From contig OX155957.1 of assembly GCA_944548615.1 (NCBI GenBank), positions 5,135,376 to 5,199,375 of the forward strand: 64,000 nucleotides of DNA. The letters run 5' to 3'. Under the pieces are notes generated by a model, which saw nothing but the letters and a program-made list of their open reading frames with translations, did no database searches and had not been told where the DNA came from. The translations under genes and the position numbers were made by a program. Each line of letters begins with the position of its first letter. The first letter of the stretch is position 1. This DNA comes from Micropterix aruncella. Lineage: Eukaryota; Arthropoda; Insecta; Lepidoptera; Micropterigidae. Shown piece by piece: positions 1-12,200 of this stretch.

Positions 1-117
1 TACGCAACGTACGCAACGCATTATGACATCTGGCCCTTGGATTTACATAAAAGCAGACATACTAATCCCACGCATCGTTGCGTGGGACACCTTATAGTTG
101 TCAAATGCTGCGAATCC

Positions 118-600
118 TTATAATAATTATTATTAAAAAACTCTATATTAAAAAAGAAAATGCGAGCTTATTGCCTGCAGGCAGAATTCTAAACCCAACG
201 TTTGTGAATAATTACTAACTTAACTTATATAATACAAAAGTTTGAACAATACAAAGAAATATTGAACTCTTTGTGAGAGCAGAATGTGTCAAATCAAAAT
301 AAACTATAGCCTAAGGACGCAAATGTTTTAAAATGAGGATAATAGGAATGGAAAGGGCATCTATGTGGAATATTTTGAATGTTCTCTGAGTCTGTTTGTA
401 AAACGTGTTATGCCTGGCGCGGTTCTCACATTTTTCAGCAAAGCATCTCAAAGTCGGGCTCCGTGCACGGTGAAAGATAATGGGAAGAAGTCACTGCTGT
501 GACCAGCGATAGTGAGTAAGAGGTTCATTCTTCAGATCTCAGAGGGCGTTCATGGCTCAGAGGGCGTCCATGATGGATCTTGTCCGCCATCCCAGGATGT
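118..600 (-). mobile_element. LINE 3' fragment, L2/CR1/Jockey-like family (copy 1)
   Basis: This is a decayed 3' end of a non-LTR retrotransposon lying on the minus strand. The low-coordinate end has an (AAT)n-like tail followed by the family motif TTGCCTGCAGGC. Two other copies, near 31.8 and 48.7 kb, share the stretch around 'ggttctcacatttttc' and 'agcaaagcat'. In the 31.8-kb copy the same region translates on the minus strand as the C-terminal end of a reverse transcriptase. The element is 5'-truncated and has no open frame left. The exact clade is not certain. Confidence 0.6.
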
Positions 601-1370
601 TATAACGGCAGTTGCCATCTTGACACCCTGGAATGTATTGCAAAAATGACGTTTAACAAAGAGACGTTTTACAGTCCCGTGCCGCCACAAGCCTGACATG
701 GCAGAGTCCAACTTCAGGCACTGGGATGCAGGTGACCCAGTGTAGCCCCTTGCGCCCTGTCTACCAGATTTGGACCGATTTCGTTGCCTGTATTCTGGTT
801 GCAGTTCTAAGTCGCTTATGCGGTCTTCTGCCTAAGTATTATAAATGCAGTTCTCGCGAGCTCGTGGCACCCTATGCCAGCGTTAACCACCAGAATTGGG
901 TGACCAACGGGTTATTTATAGAAAAAGGTGACAATAGGACAAAACCTACCACGCTTCTTAGGAAACACACGTTTTCACATTCATCCAGCAATTCTCCGAA
1001 TTCAGAAACTCTGCACAAGTACCCGGGACTGCCCGTGGTTCCCATATTCGAGGAGGCTGCTGGATAGAATCTGAGCCATGACTTGGGCCGACCAACAAAA
1101 CAAACTGGCCCTAAGGGCCAAGTTGTATTACTCCGCTCGGCCCCTATGACAGTTGAGGGGTGTCTAGCGAACCCACCACCCCAGGGAGTTATAACGACTG
1201 TCGCCCTCCGTTCTCCCGTGGGATGCACGCAAAGACTTAAAACAAACACAATCCACTGCCAAACTATGCCATTAGCCCGTAAGAGTGCGACGCCTAAGAG
1301 CGAGGCACTGGAAAGTGCCACACAGCTGGCTTTCTTGCTCCCAGATATTCGTTGGATATCTCAATTGGAA
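600..1370 (+). mobile_element. Old, diverged copy of the ~660-bp retroposon family
   Basis: Although divergent, this stretch follows the order of motifs of the ~660-bp family best seen at 11691-12353: 'gttataacg', 'ccgccacaagcc', a 'cactgggatgcaggtgaccc' block, 'cagatttggaccg' and 'gttctaagtcgctt'. A second partial start of the same kind ('gttataacgactgtcgccct') is seen near 1188. Open frames here are accidental. The borders are uncertain. Confidence 0.4.
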
Positions 1371-1692
1371 AGAATTTGAAAATCTAACCTGAAAGTAGCG
1401 ATTATTACAGCCAATACCTAGAAAAGCGATGTAATGTATGTCGCTTCATCAAGACGAAATATGTAAAGATATGATACCGTGTATCAATCAGTTAATTTTT
1501 AACACGCTTTTATTAGGTCGACCTGTATGTAACTAACTATGGTAACTAATTCTAATCTACCAAGGATCTAATCTAAGGTAACTAATTCAACCATCTTCCA
1601 AGGATCGTAGCGTCATGAAAATTGGTAGCTGTATGTAGTTCTGATGACAATACAATAATTTGGTACTGTCGAACTGATCTGATGATGGAGTC

Positions 1693-1934
1693 GGAAGATT
1701 AGAACTGGAACTTCATGATGGAACATCGTATCATAGCTGTGTTTGGACTTGTTAGAAAAGTCCTGGAATAAACTTTGACCACGATTAGGTTTCAAGGTCT
1801 GATAATGAAGCCGGAAGATAGGCAGTGGCATTCCATGATAGAATATCGTATCATAGCCGTGTTTGGACTTGTTAGAAAGGTCTTGTAATGAACTTTTACC
1901 ACGATTAAGTTTCAAGGTCTGATGATGAAGCCGG
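1693..1934. repeat. Two tandem 120-bp units
   Basis: Two head-to-tail units of about 120 bp start at 1693 (ggaagattagaactgg) and 1813 (ggaagataggcagtgg). Both contain 'tgtttggacttgttagaaa' and 'ttcaaggtctgat'. A partial further unit precedes 1693. The minus-strand frame across it repeats a ~40-residue block (SNKSKHxYDT), which follows from the DNA repeat. No function is evident. Confidence 0.75.
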
Positions 1935-4524
1935 ATTTTTCGGTTTTTACGTGCATTTATAAAAGCGTGTTTATAGTGTTTTTTTTAAACTAATAATTTA
2001 TTAACTTGTAGCTCGAACGTAATTTTCTTTACGGCTTTATTTTTGGAGAGAATAAATATGATTTATCATGTCACGATATTTTTTTTGTCATGATATTTAT
2101 TTGTGCAGCTACATTACAGACTGTACAAATATTCAGCCTTTTCCAGGCTCAACATAGCCAATCATCTTTATTGGAAACCACGTTGTGAACAAAATAGTAA
2201 GCAAGACATAATTATTGCGTCAACTATTAATCGTATCACAAACATTATCAATTACAGCATAAAACTATTACCTTATTTTCCAAAACATAACAATATTATC
2301 ATTATAGCAATATATCGACGATGGTTATTGACGTAGGTTTTATTTGTCAATGGCGAACTTCCGACAGCATGATGAAAATATGAATGTTTATCGTGATCAT
2401 GCAATCACGACGTGATGAACCACGTCGTGATTTGTTTGTCTATATTGTTCCTGTGACGTCATAGACTTGGTTGTCGTCTTCCTCGCTTCCGATTAAACGA
2501 CAACGTAGGTACGATAAACTGTCGGCATTGATATGGAAAACGTGTTTTAGTTGGAATTCTATATTTTATTTAATAATTCAAATCCATGGTATTCTTTCTT
2601 TAAAATCAGTTATTCGCAATCATGGAAAATTGGAAAATTCGCGTTTTTTTCCAAATATCAGACCCTGTGCCTGTGTTATCCAATAGAGCTTCTTGCGATC
2701 TGGCGCAAGAACTACCTCAAACATTTTACTGACTACACATAAAGCCTAATGAGTATAGTAGTTATTTCAATCAGCTAAAGATGAGTTCTACCAAGCGCTC
2801 AAGGAAAATTCGAGGAAAATCACTGTAGAATCATGGGCTCAAAAACTAATATATATTGTTATTTTTTTATCTTTGAAAGGGAAAACAAATAGAAGTAATT
2901 GGTTTCTATGTCTAAATCTTATATCTATAATTATGGGTTTACTTGTACTCATGAACCTTCTTTACGGATACAAAAACGAGTACAAATAATTGCTTTCTAT
3001 TTCACAACCTTATATCTAAAACTAAAACTGTAAACTTTTAGACTGTAAGTTTGTTATCTCGACCCCCCCCCCCCCCTCATTTTCTCTTCCACGGCTGTAA
3101 CTTTATGCATAAGTTTTTGTAAAAAACAATGGCATCAATGTGTACGGTTTTTCATTTTCGAAGCTATACCTAACTGTTTCCATATTAGAGGAACATAATT
3201 CGCGCGTCAACAACCAAATGTTACCTCAGCGCAGCCAGATACAGACCTTATTGGTCAAGTTGGTTGTGCGATTTCGCCTCATTTCGGATATGCTAGCACA
3301 TTTATATTCATAGAGCTATGTTTTTTCTCTATACTAATGTTTATTTTTAACGATTCTGCATATATAACAGTATGTATGTCCATGTCGTTTTTTGTACATT
3401 ACGTTATAAAATAAAAATAAAAATAAATAATATTTGTAAAAGCAATGGCAAAACACATAATAAATATATTTCTCTTTAGATAGCCTATGCTCCCCGGGGT
3501 CTGATTGCGACCCCCCGGGGGGTCGCGACCCACCGGTTGCAAACCACTGCTAACAGAGAGCGCATAAGAGTGGTGTCAAGCATTGTTTATATAGTATTGT
3601 TGTAAATAGTAACTTATATTAATTATGCGTATTTATTATTGTTTGTGAACTTTTATCCTTGATCCTAATTTATATGGATCTGATCACGAAGTGATGTGGT
3701 AATTGTTACATCATTACATAGCATGATTACATGCTTTATCTTATATTAAAATTAATATGTTAATTGAACTGTGAATTATTTTCTGTTTTTCCATTTTACT
3801 TCCGCCTAAGCATTTTTACTTTGCTATTATTTTGTGTATCAATCATCAAAGTAACAACAAAATACTATAATATTATTATGAAAACATAATTATTTAAACA
3901 TCACTAGTAAGGCATCGTATTGAAAAACACAATTACTTTTAAAAATCAACCGAAAATAAAGTAAGTACTTATGTACATAAATTATAATAATTAAAACTAA
4001 TGAAACGACATCTGAATCAAATTACTCATAATTAACAACCACTATATAAATCATGAATATTAAACGCCAATCATATAACAGATCATAAAACAAGATCAAC
4101 TAAAAGAACATCAATATATAACTAAGTATGAGGTAAATTATTTAAAATCTGAAGTTTACATTTCTATCTAAATAATATTAGTTTTAAATACCTACCTACG
4201 CAGATAAAATTTTATTGCAGAAATACACAAAATTAATTATACTAGCAATACAAACAAGAAATAATCATTTTACAATTATTCTAGATCTTAGTAATAGAAC
4301 TAAATTAATACTTCATATAATATAATAAATAGTACAGTGAAAAAATATAAAAATAATAAGAAATCTATCTATTAAAGTAATAAAATTACAATAACTTTGA
4401 AAACTATCTAAGTTTTATGGTGTTAAGCGGGTATTTCAAGTACTACTCAACGCAACGCCTTTTTAATTAAAATATTTTCAGCCGGTTTGTGAATATATTT
4501 CCATTGTCTATTTCTTTAACATAT
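1935..4524. other. AT-rich non-coding stretch
   Basis: No exon with supporting homology is visible. The stretch holds a run of 14 C at 3063-3076, a hAT-like terminus at 3490-3549 and otherwise AT-rich sequence. It presumably lies within a long upstream intron of the P5CS gene, because the missing N-terminal exons of that gene are not found here. Confidence 0.5.
3490..3549 (-). repeat. hAT-like terminal sequence with 20-bp GC palindrome
   Basis: The reverse complement of the right edge reads CAGTGGTTTGCAACCGGTGG followed by GTCGCGACC, which resembles termini of some hAT DNA transposons. A perfect palindrome GCGACCCCCCGGGGGGTCGC lies at 3508-3527. A matching left terminus was not found, so this may be a solitary end. 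Confidence 0.35.
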
Positions 4525-4792
4525 TCGCACCTCCGATCAAATACAGTAATATCTTGAAAAAATGAAGCTATGGTGTTTCTTTATAAAAATTATCGCCATT
4601 TCTCATTTTACACTCCCAAAAAGAGTTATAACTGTTACTTCACTATTTCGTCAGTTATAAATGGCACTAGCGAATTAACTTTAGTTATGATTTTCTTTTT
4701 GGGAGGCGGAATCAGAAATGGCGATAATTTTTGTAAAGAAAAACCATAATTGTAATTTTTCAAGTTATTACCCTATTTGATCGGAGGTGCGA
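4525..4792. mobile_element. MITE with ~100-bp terminal inverted repeats
   Basis: The ends are TCGCACCTCCGATCAAATA on the left and its complement TATTTGATCGGAGGTGCGA on the right. Similarity between the arms continues for about 100 bp, through 'aaaattatcgccatttct'. The flanks give a possible 3-bp duplication TAT (4522-4524 and 4793-4795). There is no coding capacity, so it is a non-autonomous DNA transposon of unassigned superfamily. Confidence 0.75.
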
Positions 4793-5872
4793 TATATTGG
4801 GAGATTATTAAAAAGTTTTATGAACGACTATTCAATGCCCTGCTCGTCAAATATTATTTTTTGGAATCGTCTGTTGGCAATAATCAAATTCGTTTCTAAA
4901 GCTCTTTCATTTTTTATTATTATTATTATATATTGTTATCCTCTCATCGTTTATACCAGTTCATCTTCCTGAATGAAATAGCCTATTTCAAGCCGAGTAC
5001 CGAGACTGTAAGGATTTCTTGCGTTTTAAAATGAGGTCTATAATGATATAAATCCCAGTAAAGTTCGAAATTTCCTGCTTCGTAATTTAAATACTTTAAA
5101 TTTATTTTAGGTACTACTATTCCCCCAGAATAACAAGCTATACCTAACTAATTTTTGCTTCCAGAATGCCAAAATACACATCTCTGAGATATTTATCAGG
5201 AATATCACCTTCAGAACTCTCAGAGAAAAACAATTCAAGCATAGCAAGATTTACTACCAAAAATTCTTAAATTTCGTTGTTATACATTATTTTGATACTG
5301 CATACTATTTATTTTGACTATGTATTATTACATAAAATTTTATATTACCATAAAGGACATGTTAATAACTTCTGTATATTTTCTAGCCACGTTTTCATTC
5401 TTTCTTTCTATTTCTCTCTTGTTTTCTTTCATATAACTTTCTTTATGCCTTTCTTTTAGTTTTATATGTATTCTATTTGCGTCACCCAATTTAACGGAAT
5501 TTTATGTTTAATTGTATTGCAGATTTTATAATGGAATTGCGGTTTATTTTTTGAGGACCATATTTTATGGCAATTTTATTTTTGGAAAGCATTTTACTAC
5601 AAAGTTTAAATAATTTATTTTATTATTAGAGCCCTGTTCAACCTAAAAAGGATTAGTTCTAGTTAAGTAACGGAATAAGGTTAAGGTTTTGCCATTCGGT
5701 TCCTGTTATTTTTGTAAGCAAAATCTATGTTTTAAAGTAATTATTTCCTAAATAAGTAAATAGATTACTAGCTAATTTCCCACAGCATCATTAACATTTA
5801 AGTGGTCATATATCACAATGCTTAGAAATTGCGTCTTCTTTATTGATAAAGCAATTCTCCATTTATATTCAA
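4793..5872. other. AT-rich non-coding stretch
   Basis: I see no gene, no clear repeat and no conserved protein signal here. It is best read as intron of the P5CS gene. Confidence 0.5.
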
Positions 5873-5972
5873 CTGCAGATTAGCAGTACCTACGATAGTG
5901 AAGTTTAGCAGATTAGCAGAAGGACGATTAGCAGATTAGCAGAAGAACTGCAGATTAGCAGAAGGACGATAG
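5873..5972. repeat. Imperfect GATTAGCAGAAGGAC minisatellite
   Basis: The words 'gattagcag', 'gattagcagaaggacgat' and 'ctgcagattagcag' recur about six times in 100 bp. The array ends about 130 bp before the first P5CS exon seen in the window, so it is intronic. Confidence 0.7.
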
Positions 5973-6103
5973 TGAGTTTTTTAAAGTAAAACATTCGACT
6001 TTAACACATTTAGTTTTTAATTGGAGAACCAGTTAAACAGATCTGTTGTCACTGGTATCATTATCGCGATTGGGCATTAAAATCAACTTCTTTTCTTTTG
6101 AAG

Positions 6104-6211
6104 GATTCCCTTTCGGTGTTCGAAATGAGAGCCGCTGCAGCTGTTGGACAGTCTGGATTGATGTCTTTGTACGATGCTATGTTTTCTCAGTATGGAGTGA
6201 AAATTGCACAG
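6104..6211 (+). CDS. P5CS: P5CS exon a (kinase domain)
   Basis: The acceptor is 'cttttgaag' and the donor GTAAAA. It holds 36 codons in phase 0, from [18 protein letters not shown] to QYGVKIAQ. It matches the conserved 'GQSGLM.LY.AMF.QY' block of the glutamate-kinase half. Confidence 0.9.
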
Positions 6212-9200
6212 GTAAAATATGCATACCATTTTTTGTATAGAGGTTGAATTTTTAGATTTGTCAATGTGATTACATCAAATGTTTGATTAGAGGAATTTCC
6301 AAAAAAAAATACCATAACAATATTATTATGTTAGCCAACATATGTGCCATTGCCTATGTCTCTCTCGCTGTTCCCATACATTTTTCACATATCACAGTGG
6401 CGCCGACTCCTTTCCACATTATCAACGTGGCCCAACATTTGCCAACGTGTAGAGCGGGCATGAGAGGAAAGCTTCCAGCGCAATGGTGAAACGGAAAATG
6501 CCAGACTAATTGTCCTATACACTTGAAACTGTATACTAAGCTTCAAATACCTTGTAAAAGACAAAAATAGTCAATATTATCTTGACTGGATCTCAACATA
6601 TTCTCACGTCGAAGCGCCATCATTAATAGCGTAACTGCAAGGTGAAATGTATGTGTCTGTAGATAGATGGTTGCTAGTGGTCCAGAAAGTATGGCGTCTT
6701 ATATGTACCGCTGCAAGACACAGTGGACGGCTGGCAGTAAGCTTACTAATAACAACGACAAGTATGAGCTTCTAAGTATAAAAGTAGTTTGGTCATGCTC
6801 AATCGATGGCGAGCTCGTCTATTTAAAACGTTATATCGGGTGATATGGCATTGCGGCTTTTAATGGCATCATAGCAGTCATAAGTATTTGCAGCACGCAT
6901 CTCACTACACCACAGTGGCGTTACAATAATGCCACGTAAAGGCATTCAGTTTAGTCGTGTTTAATACTATCAGACTTGTACATTTAAAGATGTAGACTAC
7001 AACAGGCGAACCCGTCACCACAGAAGGTGTTAACTAACGATAATGATCGTTCTGTCTCCCGTGGCGTAGAAGACTTTGGGACGATACAAATCTACCGTCC
7101 AGCAAATCACGAACCCGCCAGATTTCAAAGCCTTACGGCAAGGCACTGGAAGGGTAACCCAGTGAGCCACCTCGCCCCCTGGCTACAGCCAGACTTGTTC
7201 AGTCGGCAACGATGTTTTACATGCCAGAAATTTCCACACGCCATTATGACCCATACATTATTTAGCATGGTGATTCATTTAGTCAGAAGCTTCTCCTTGT
7301 CTGGCCATTATATTATTTTAGGCAGGAAGATCGTTATATAAGAAGATACTGTCTTCGTTTTTCTGAGTGCATTTCTCACTAAAAAAACTGTTGTTTTATA
7401 GGTTCTGGTAACTAGAGAAGACTTCAACAACGACGACACTAGAACCACGCTGAAAAGCACATTATTGGAGTTGATCGCTCTCAACATCATCCCCATCATC
7501 AACACCAATGACGCTGTCAGTCCGCCGGATACCGTCATCATTCCTACAAATCCTAATGTGAGTTAATGTTGATAATTTCCAGTCTACAAAACTATTATAC
7601 CTACTATATCATAATTATATATTTTTTTAAATATTAAACAAAATAGTATTTGTACAAAGGCGGACGGGCAATATCTTACAGCTAACCATAGTATTGTTTT
7701 GAGAGATGGATAAACACATAAACCACAAATATTTCATTAAAAAACGTTAAAAAATTATTATAAATACAGTAGTTCTCTTTTTGTAACAGCAATCGTGTTT
7801 TTTATTCATTTAATATATTTACTTGTTCATAGTTTTCTACGAACTCACTCTGTATAATTCATATTTGGTAAAACAGTACAACCCGATCGAGTTCATAACC
7901 TCATATTTTTTACGCAATAACTCACTAATATCACGATGTAATACGACAACTTAGTGCTTGTTCAGTATTGGGTTCATGATCCCATTTAATATTTATATCG
8001 ATAATAACGTGCAAAGGATGTCTTTATCAAACCATTTTAGTCGCAGAATATATGTGGGTACATGCCTGGTCTTTGTGTACTCTGACTTGTGTACTCTGAC
8101 CTTTGTTATCATAGTGGTAGTGGTATTCAGTTGTTATTAAAAATAGTGTAGGTACGTAATTTGTAATTATCGCACAAATCTATCATATGTAATTAAGCAG
8201 GTGAAAGATTTTTCGTAAAGCAAAACTCGAATATTGTTTGGACTTATCATAGAAAAATTACATCGAGCCAGTTACAGGCGTCAGTACATGCGCCGAGAAC
8301 TGGCTCACACTATTTACATAGAGTTACTCAGTCGTGGTTATTTTTTCACTGTGTAAGCACGCTTTATTGTAGTCAGTGGGGAAAAATAGGTTTTTCAAAA
8401 CACGGAATTTCATACGACTCAATTATTTGTTGGGAAATCTGCTGTTAGAATAAATTACGGAAATGTTGGAAGAAGAAGTATCGAAAAGAAACGTCATTCA
8501 AGGTTAGCGACTGACTAACTACTGCCTTCGGCATTTAAACAAGGTCATTACCGCTGGGGTGGAGGGAGGACCAAATTGACTTTAAAATATATAGTAGTAA
8601 TATTTAAGTTAATACTGGCGCAACAGCCTTAATCCTGTACTTACTGGCAAAATCAATTTTCACAATGGCAGTACAGTGTCCACACTGTCATGTCTCAAAT
8701 TGAAAGTCAGTAACTGACTCAATGAAAATCAGTCTTTAAATTAAATGCGGACTATAAAACGATGACGGTAATCACCTAAAATTCATAAGTATTTTATTCT
8801 GTTTTCTTTTAAGTATTTTATTTATTTTTTGTTGTCACTTGATGACGCGCGTGGGTGCTTGAAAGAGATTATGCATTCTGTGTTTATATTTTGCGTCCAT
8901 GCTGTTAGTATTGCCAATTGTCATCTTCTGTGATTATAACGTATAAAATCGTTCATTGCACTTACCCAAATTAAATGGCTGGCAACGTTTGGCGACATTG
9001 AATAATACAAAATAATATTGCTTAGTAAACTTGACAAATACGGCATCCGAGGGAACAGTCTTAAGTGGTTCTCCAGTTACCTATCAAATCGGAAACAAGT
9101 AGTACAACTTTGTAACTACGAAGGCGGATTATTAAAGAATGTAATGTCCAATGAGTGCGAAGTAAAGTGCGGAGTTCCACAAGGGAGTATTCTGGGACCA

Positions 9201-12200
9201 ACCCTTTTCCTTTTATACATAAATGACCTCCCAACTGCCTTAACACATTCCAAAGCAACATTATTTGCGGATGACACCAGCATAAACTATGCACATTCTA
9301 ATATTGACCAAGTTGTTACAACTTTAAATGCTGAATTGGTTTCACTAAATGCATGGTTTGAGAGAAACAAGTTATCCCTTAACACGTCCAAAACTGTTTC
9401 AATGTTTATATCCTCTCAGCAAAATAAAATACAAAATACTCCACAGGTACATATTGGGAAAAACAACATAGCCGATGTCAGTTCTCACAAATTTCTTGGT
9501 TTAGTTTTAGATAATCACTTGAGATGGAATGCACACGGAGAACAATTAAGTGACAAACTTTCTAGTGCCTGTTTTCTGCTGCGCCAAATACGAAAACTGA
9601 TTAATTCTAAGGACACGAAAACGATTTATTTCGCTTATTTTGAGTCTTTTCTCCGTTACGGTATTCTCTTCTGGGCGCAATGCACCATCGATCTAAGGCA
9701 ACATATTTTTTCATTGCAAAAACGGGCCATTCGAATTTTAAGTAATCTGGGTTATGTAGAATCATGCCGTGGTCATTTCAGAAGGCTTAAAATCCTCACC
9801 CTTCCATCTCTATACGTTTTAGAATGCGTTAAATTGATCACAAAAAACCTAGCTCAGCTGCCGATACATTCAGATACCCATAAACACTTTACCAGGGGGA
9901 GAAATAATCTGATTCTTCCTCGTCCAAATCTAGAACTTTTTAAAAGGAATCCGAGCTACGTCGGAATTATATGCTACAATAAGCTACACTCTAGTATAAA
10001 AAATATATGCCGTGAAGGAAAAATGCTCCAATTTAAAAATAAACTCAAATTATATCTAATTGAAAGAGAATTGTACGACATTAACGATCTCTAAAAACTG
10101 TCTGCATCTCGACTATATCTCTTTCTGTAATAGGTTTTAAAACGATTTTCAATTTGACTAAAACGTATTAACTATTTTTTATTATTAGGTAGGCACATAT
10201 TAATTATTGACTATTTTTATTTACAATATAATCACTAAGACATTTTATTTTACTTTTTGACAACCGTCACTTTTTTTTGTTATTTTTGACATTACATTTA
10301 TTAATTTTATACTAAAAAAACTTATTTTTATCGGTATTTTAAAGAATAATTTACTCTGTGTTTTTAATCTGGTAAACTAAATGGTGAGACTCGATTTTTT
10401 TCTACAATAATACCTTCTTCATTCTTACAAGTAACCTTTTACGTTTTGATTAGTAGTAGAAGAATTTGATCATTAAAAAAGAATTCAATGTTATCACGGC
10501 CAAATGTAATACTACTGTCTATACAACTATGTATTAGTTTTTAAGACAATAAGCAATTTGATTTGATTTGATTTGATTTGTTCGTGCTATATTTCTGACT
10601 GAATGAGCTAGGTAGGTATAAGAAAGAGACGAAATACGCCCCGTGTAATAATCCGCCGGGTCGTTTCGTTGCGAATTAGTTAGGGTTGCCGCCTTATACA
10701 TTAAGCGATTAAATCGTATGATAGCGGTAGGTAAATCATAAATAGCGACCGGCAACATTTGGCATGTCCTGCGCGCAGCCGGGACGTCGCGTGGGCGACG
10801 AGACGAAGGTGTCGTTGAGGCTCTTATTTTTACCTGCGTCGTACGTGATGTCCACTCGACAGGGCCAAGGGGGTATCAGCCCTTTATAAACGGCCTAGTT
10901 TTATAATATTTCCTATTTTTCTCTTTTTTATAATTTCTATTTTTAATATATAATATTTTCTAGTTTAAAGTAGTAAATATTGTTGGGTGTGTTAAAATGT
11001 CTCAATTTGTTTATTAAGAATGTTCAAATATATAAAGCAAATATTTAAATCTTCTACCATTCAGTCTGATAAATCACAACCTCGCTCACCAGAGAAATAA
11101 ATTCGTTCAGCAGTTAAATTGGATATTTGAAGAAAATATTTAATTAAAAGTGTTGTTTTTAAATTACAGGAACTACCTTTGTGCGATAACGACTCTTTGG
11201 CTGCCAGAGTAGCTCAAGAAATTGAACCAGATTTAATGATCCTCATCACTAACGTGGACGGCATCTACACAAAGCCACCAACTGACCCAAGCGCGAGGAT
11301 GATATCAAGATATGTACCAGGGTATGAAGAATCCATAGCCATTGGACAAGTATCAGCAGTGAGTACAGCTATACATTACATTACATTACATTTTCGTCGT
11401 GTTCAATTGACGGGTAAGAACCGCTCTTGGACGTGTCAAAATATTTGTGTAAGGTAGTAAGTCTCGTTACTATTCTTTACTGAACATACATAGGTAGTCA
11501 AGAATGTAACTACTAGATGGTCAAAACATAAATATAAATAATCAAAATATAAGCCTAATGATTAAAATAGTCAATAGTTTGTATAGATAAGTAGGTAGTA
11601 AAAGATATTAATCGTAACATTCAAGTTGCCAGTAAATTGTTAAAAAATCGAATTAAAGCTATGTCATGCATTTAAAAACTAAAGGTACAACTTGCGGTGT
11701 CAACTACAACGGGCGATTTCGTCACCACAGGACGTTTTAACCATTTTCTCGTTCTGTCGCCCTGCAGTGAACGTAGAAGACTTTGGACAGAAACAAATCC
11801 AACGTCCAGCTACGTCACAACCCGCAAGAAGCCAACGCCTTACCGCGAGATAGCCAGTGTTACCTGGCGGGCCGACCCTCGCGCCCTTGCTTCCAATTGT
11901 GACCAGATTTCTCCGGTCTCTCGATTGGTTCCGAGTTCGAGGTCGCTTGCGCGGTCCTCTCCCTTACGAAGCGGTGAAACGGTGTACACCGAATCTATCG
12001 CGGACCAAGGCGTCCTTTGCCCGACTCTGAACCGGGATCGGATGGCGAATGGTCATTTCAAGAGCAGTCGCCGTAAGGTAGACAACCACCCCCGCTCTAT
12101 AGGAAACAATACAGTTCCCAGACTCCCCCGATTGTTAGTCGGAGAGCACAGTCGATTGGCTTGCGCCGCTCGGTGCGCAGACCGTCCAGGAGCGCCAGAG

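Noticed and set aside
66..87. Hairpin CCCACGCATCGTTGCGTGGG considered as a Helitron 3' end
   Set aside because: It is not followed by CTRR at the right distance, and no Helitron body is recognisable beside it.
872..1379. Overlapping open frames of 98-149 codons on both strands near 0.9-1.4 kb
   Set aside because: They lie in a diverged copy of the ~660-bp retroposon family; the same region is open by chance in several frames and has no known protein motif.
1..6103. Search for the missing N-terminal exons of P5CS
   Set aside because: No stretch encoding the expected kinase start (a VTSGAVAFG-like motif) was found with splice sites, so these exons must lie outside the window.
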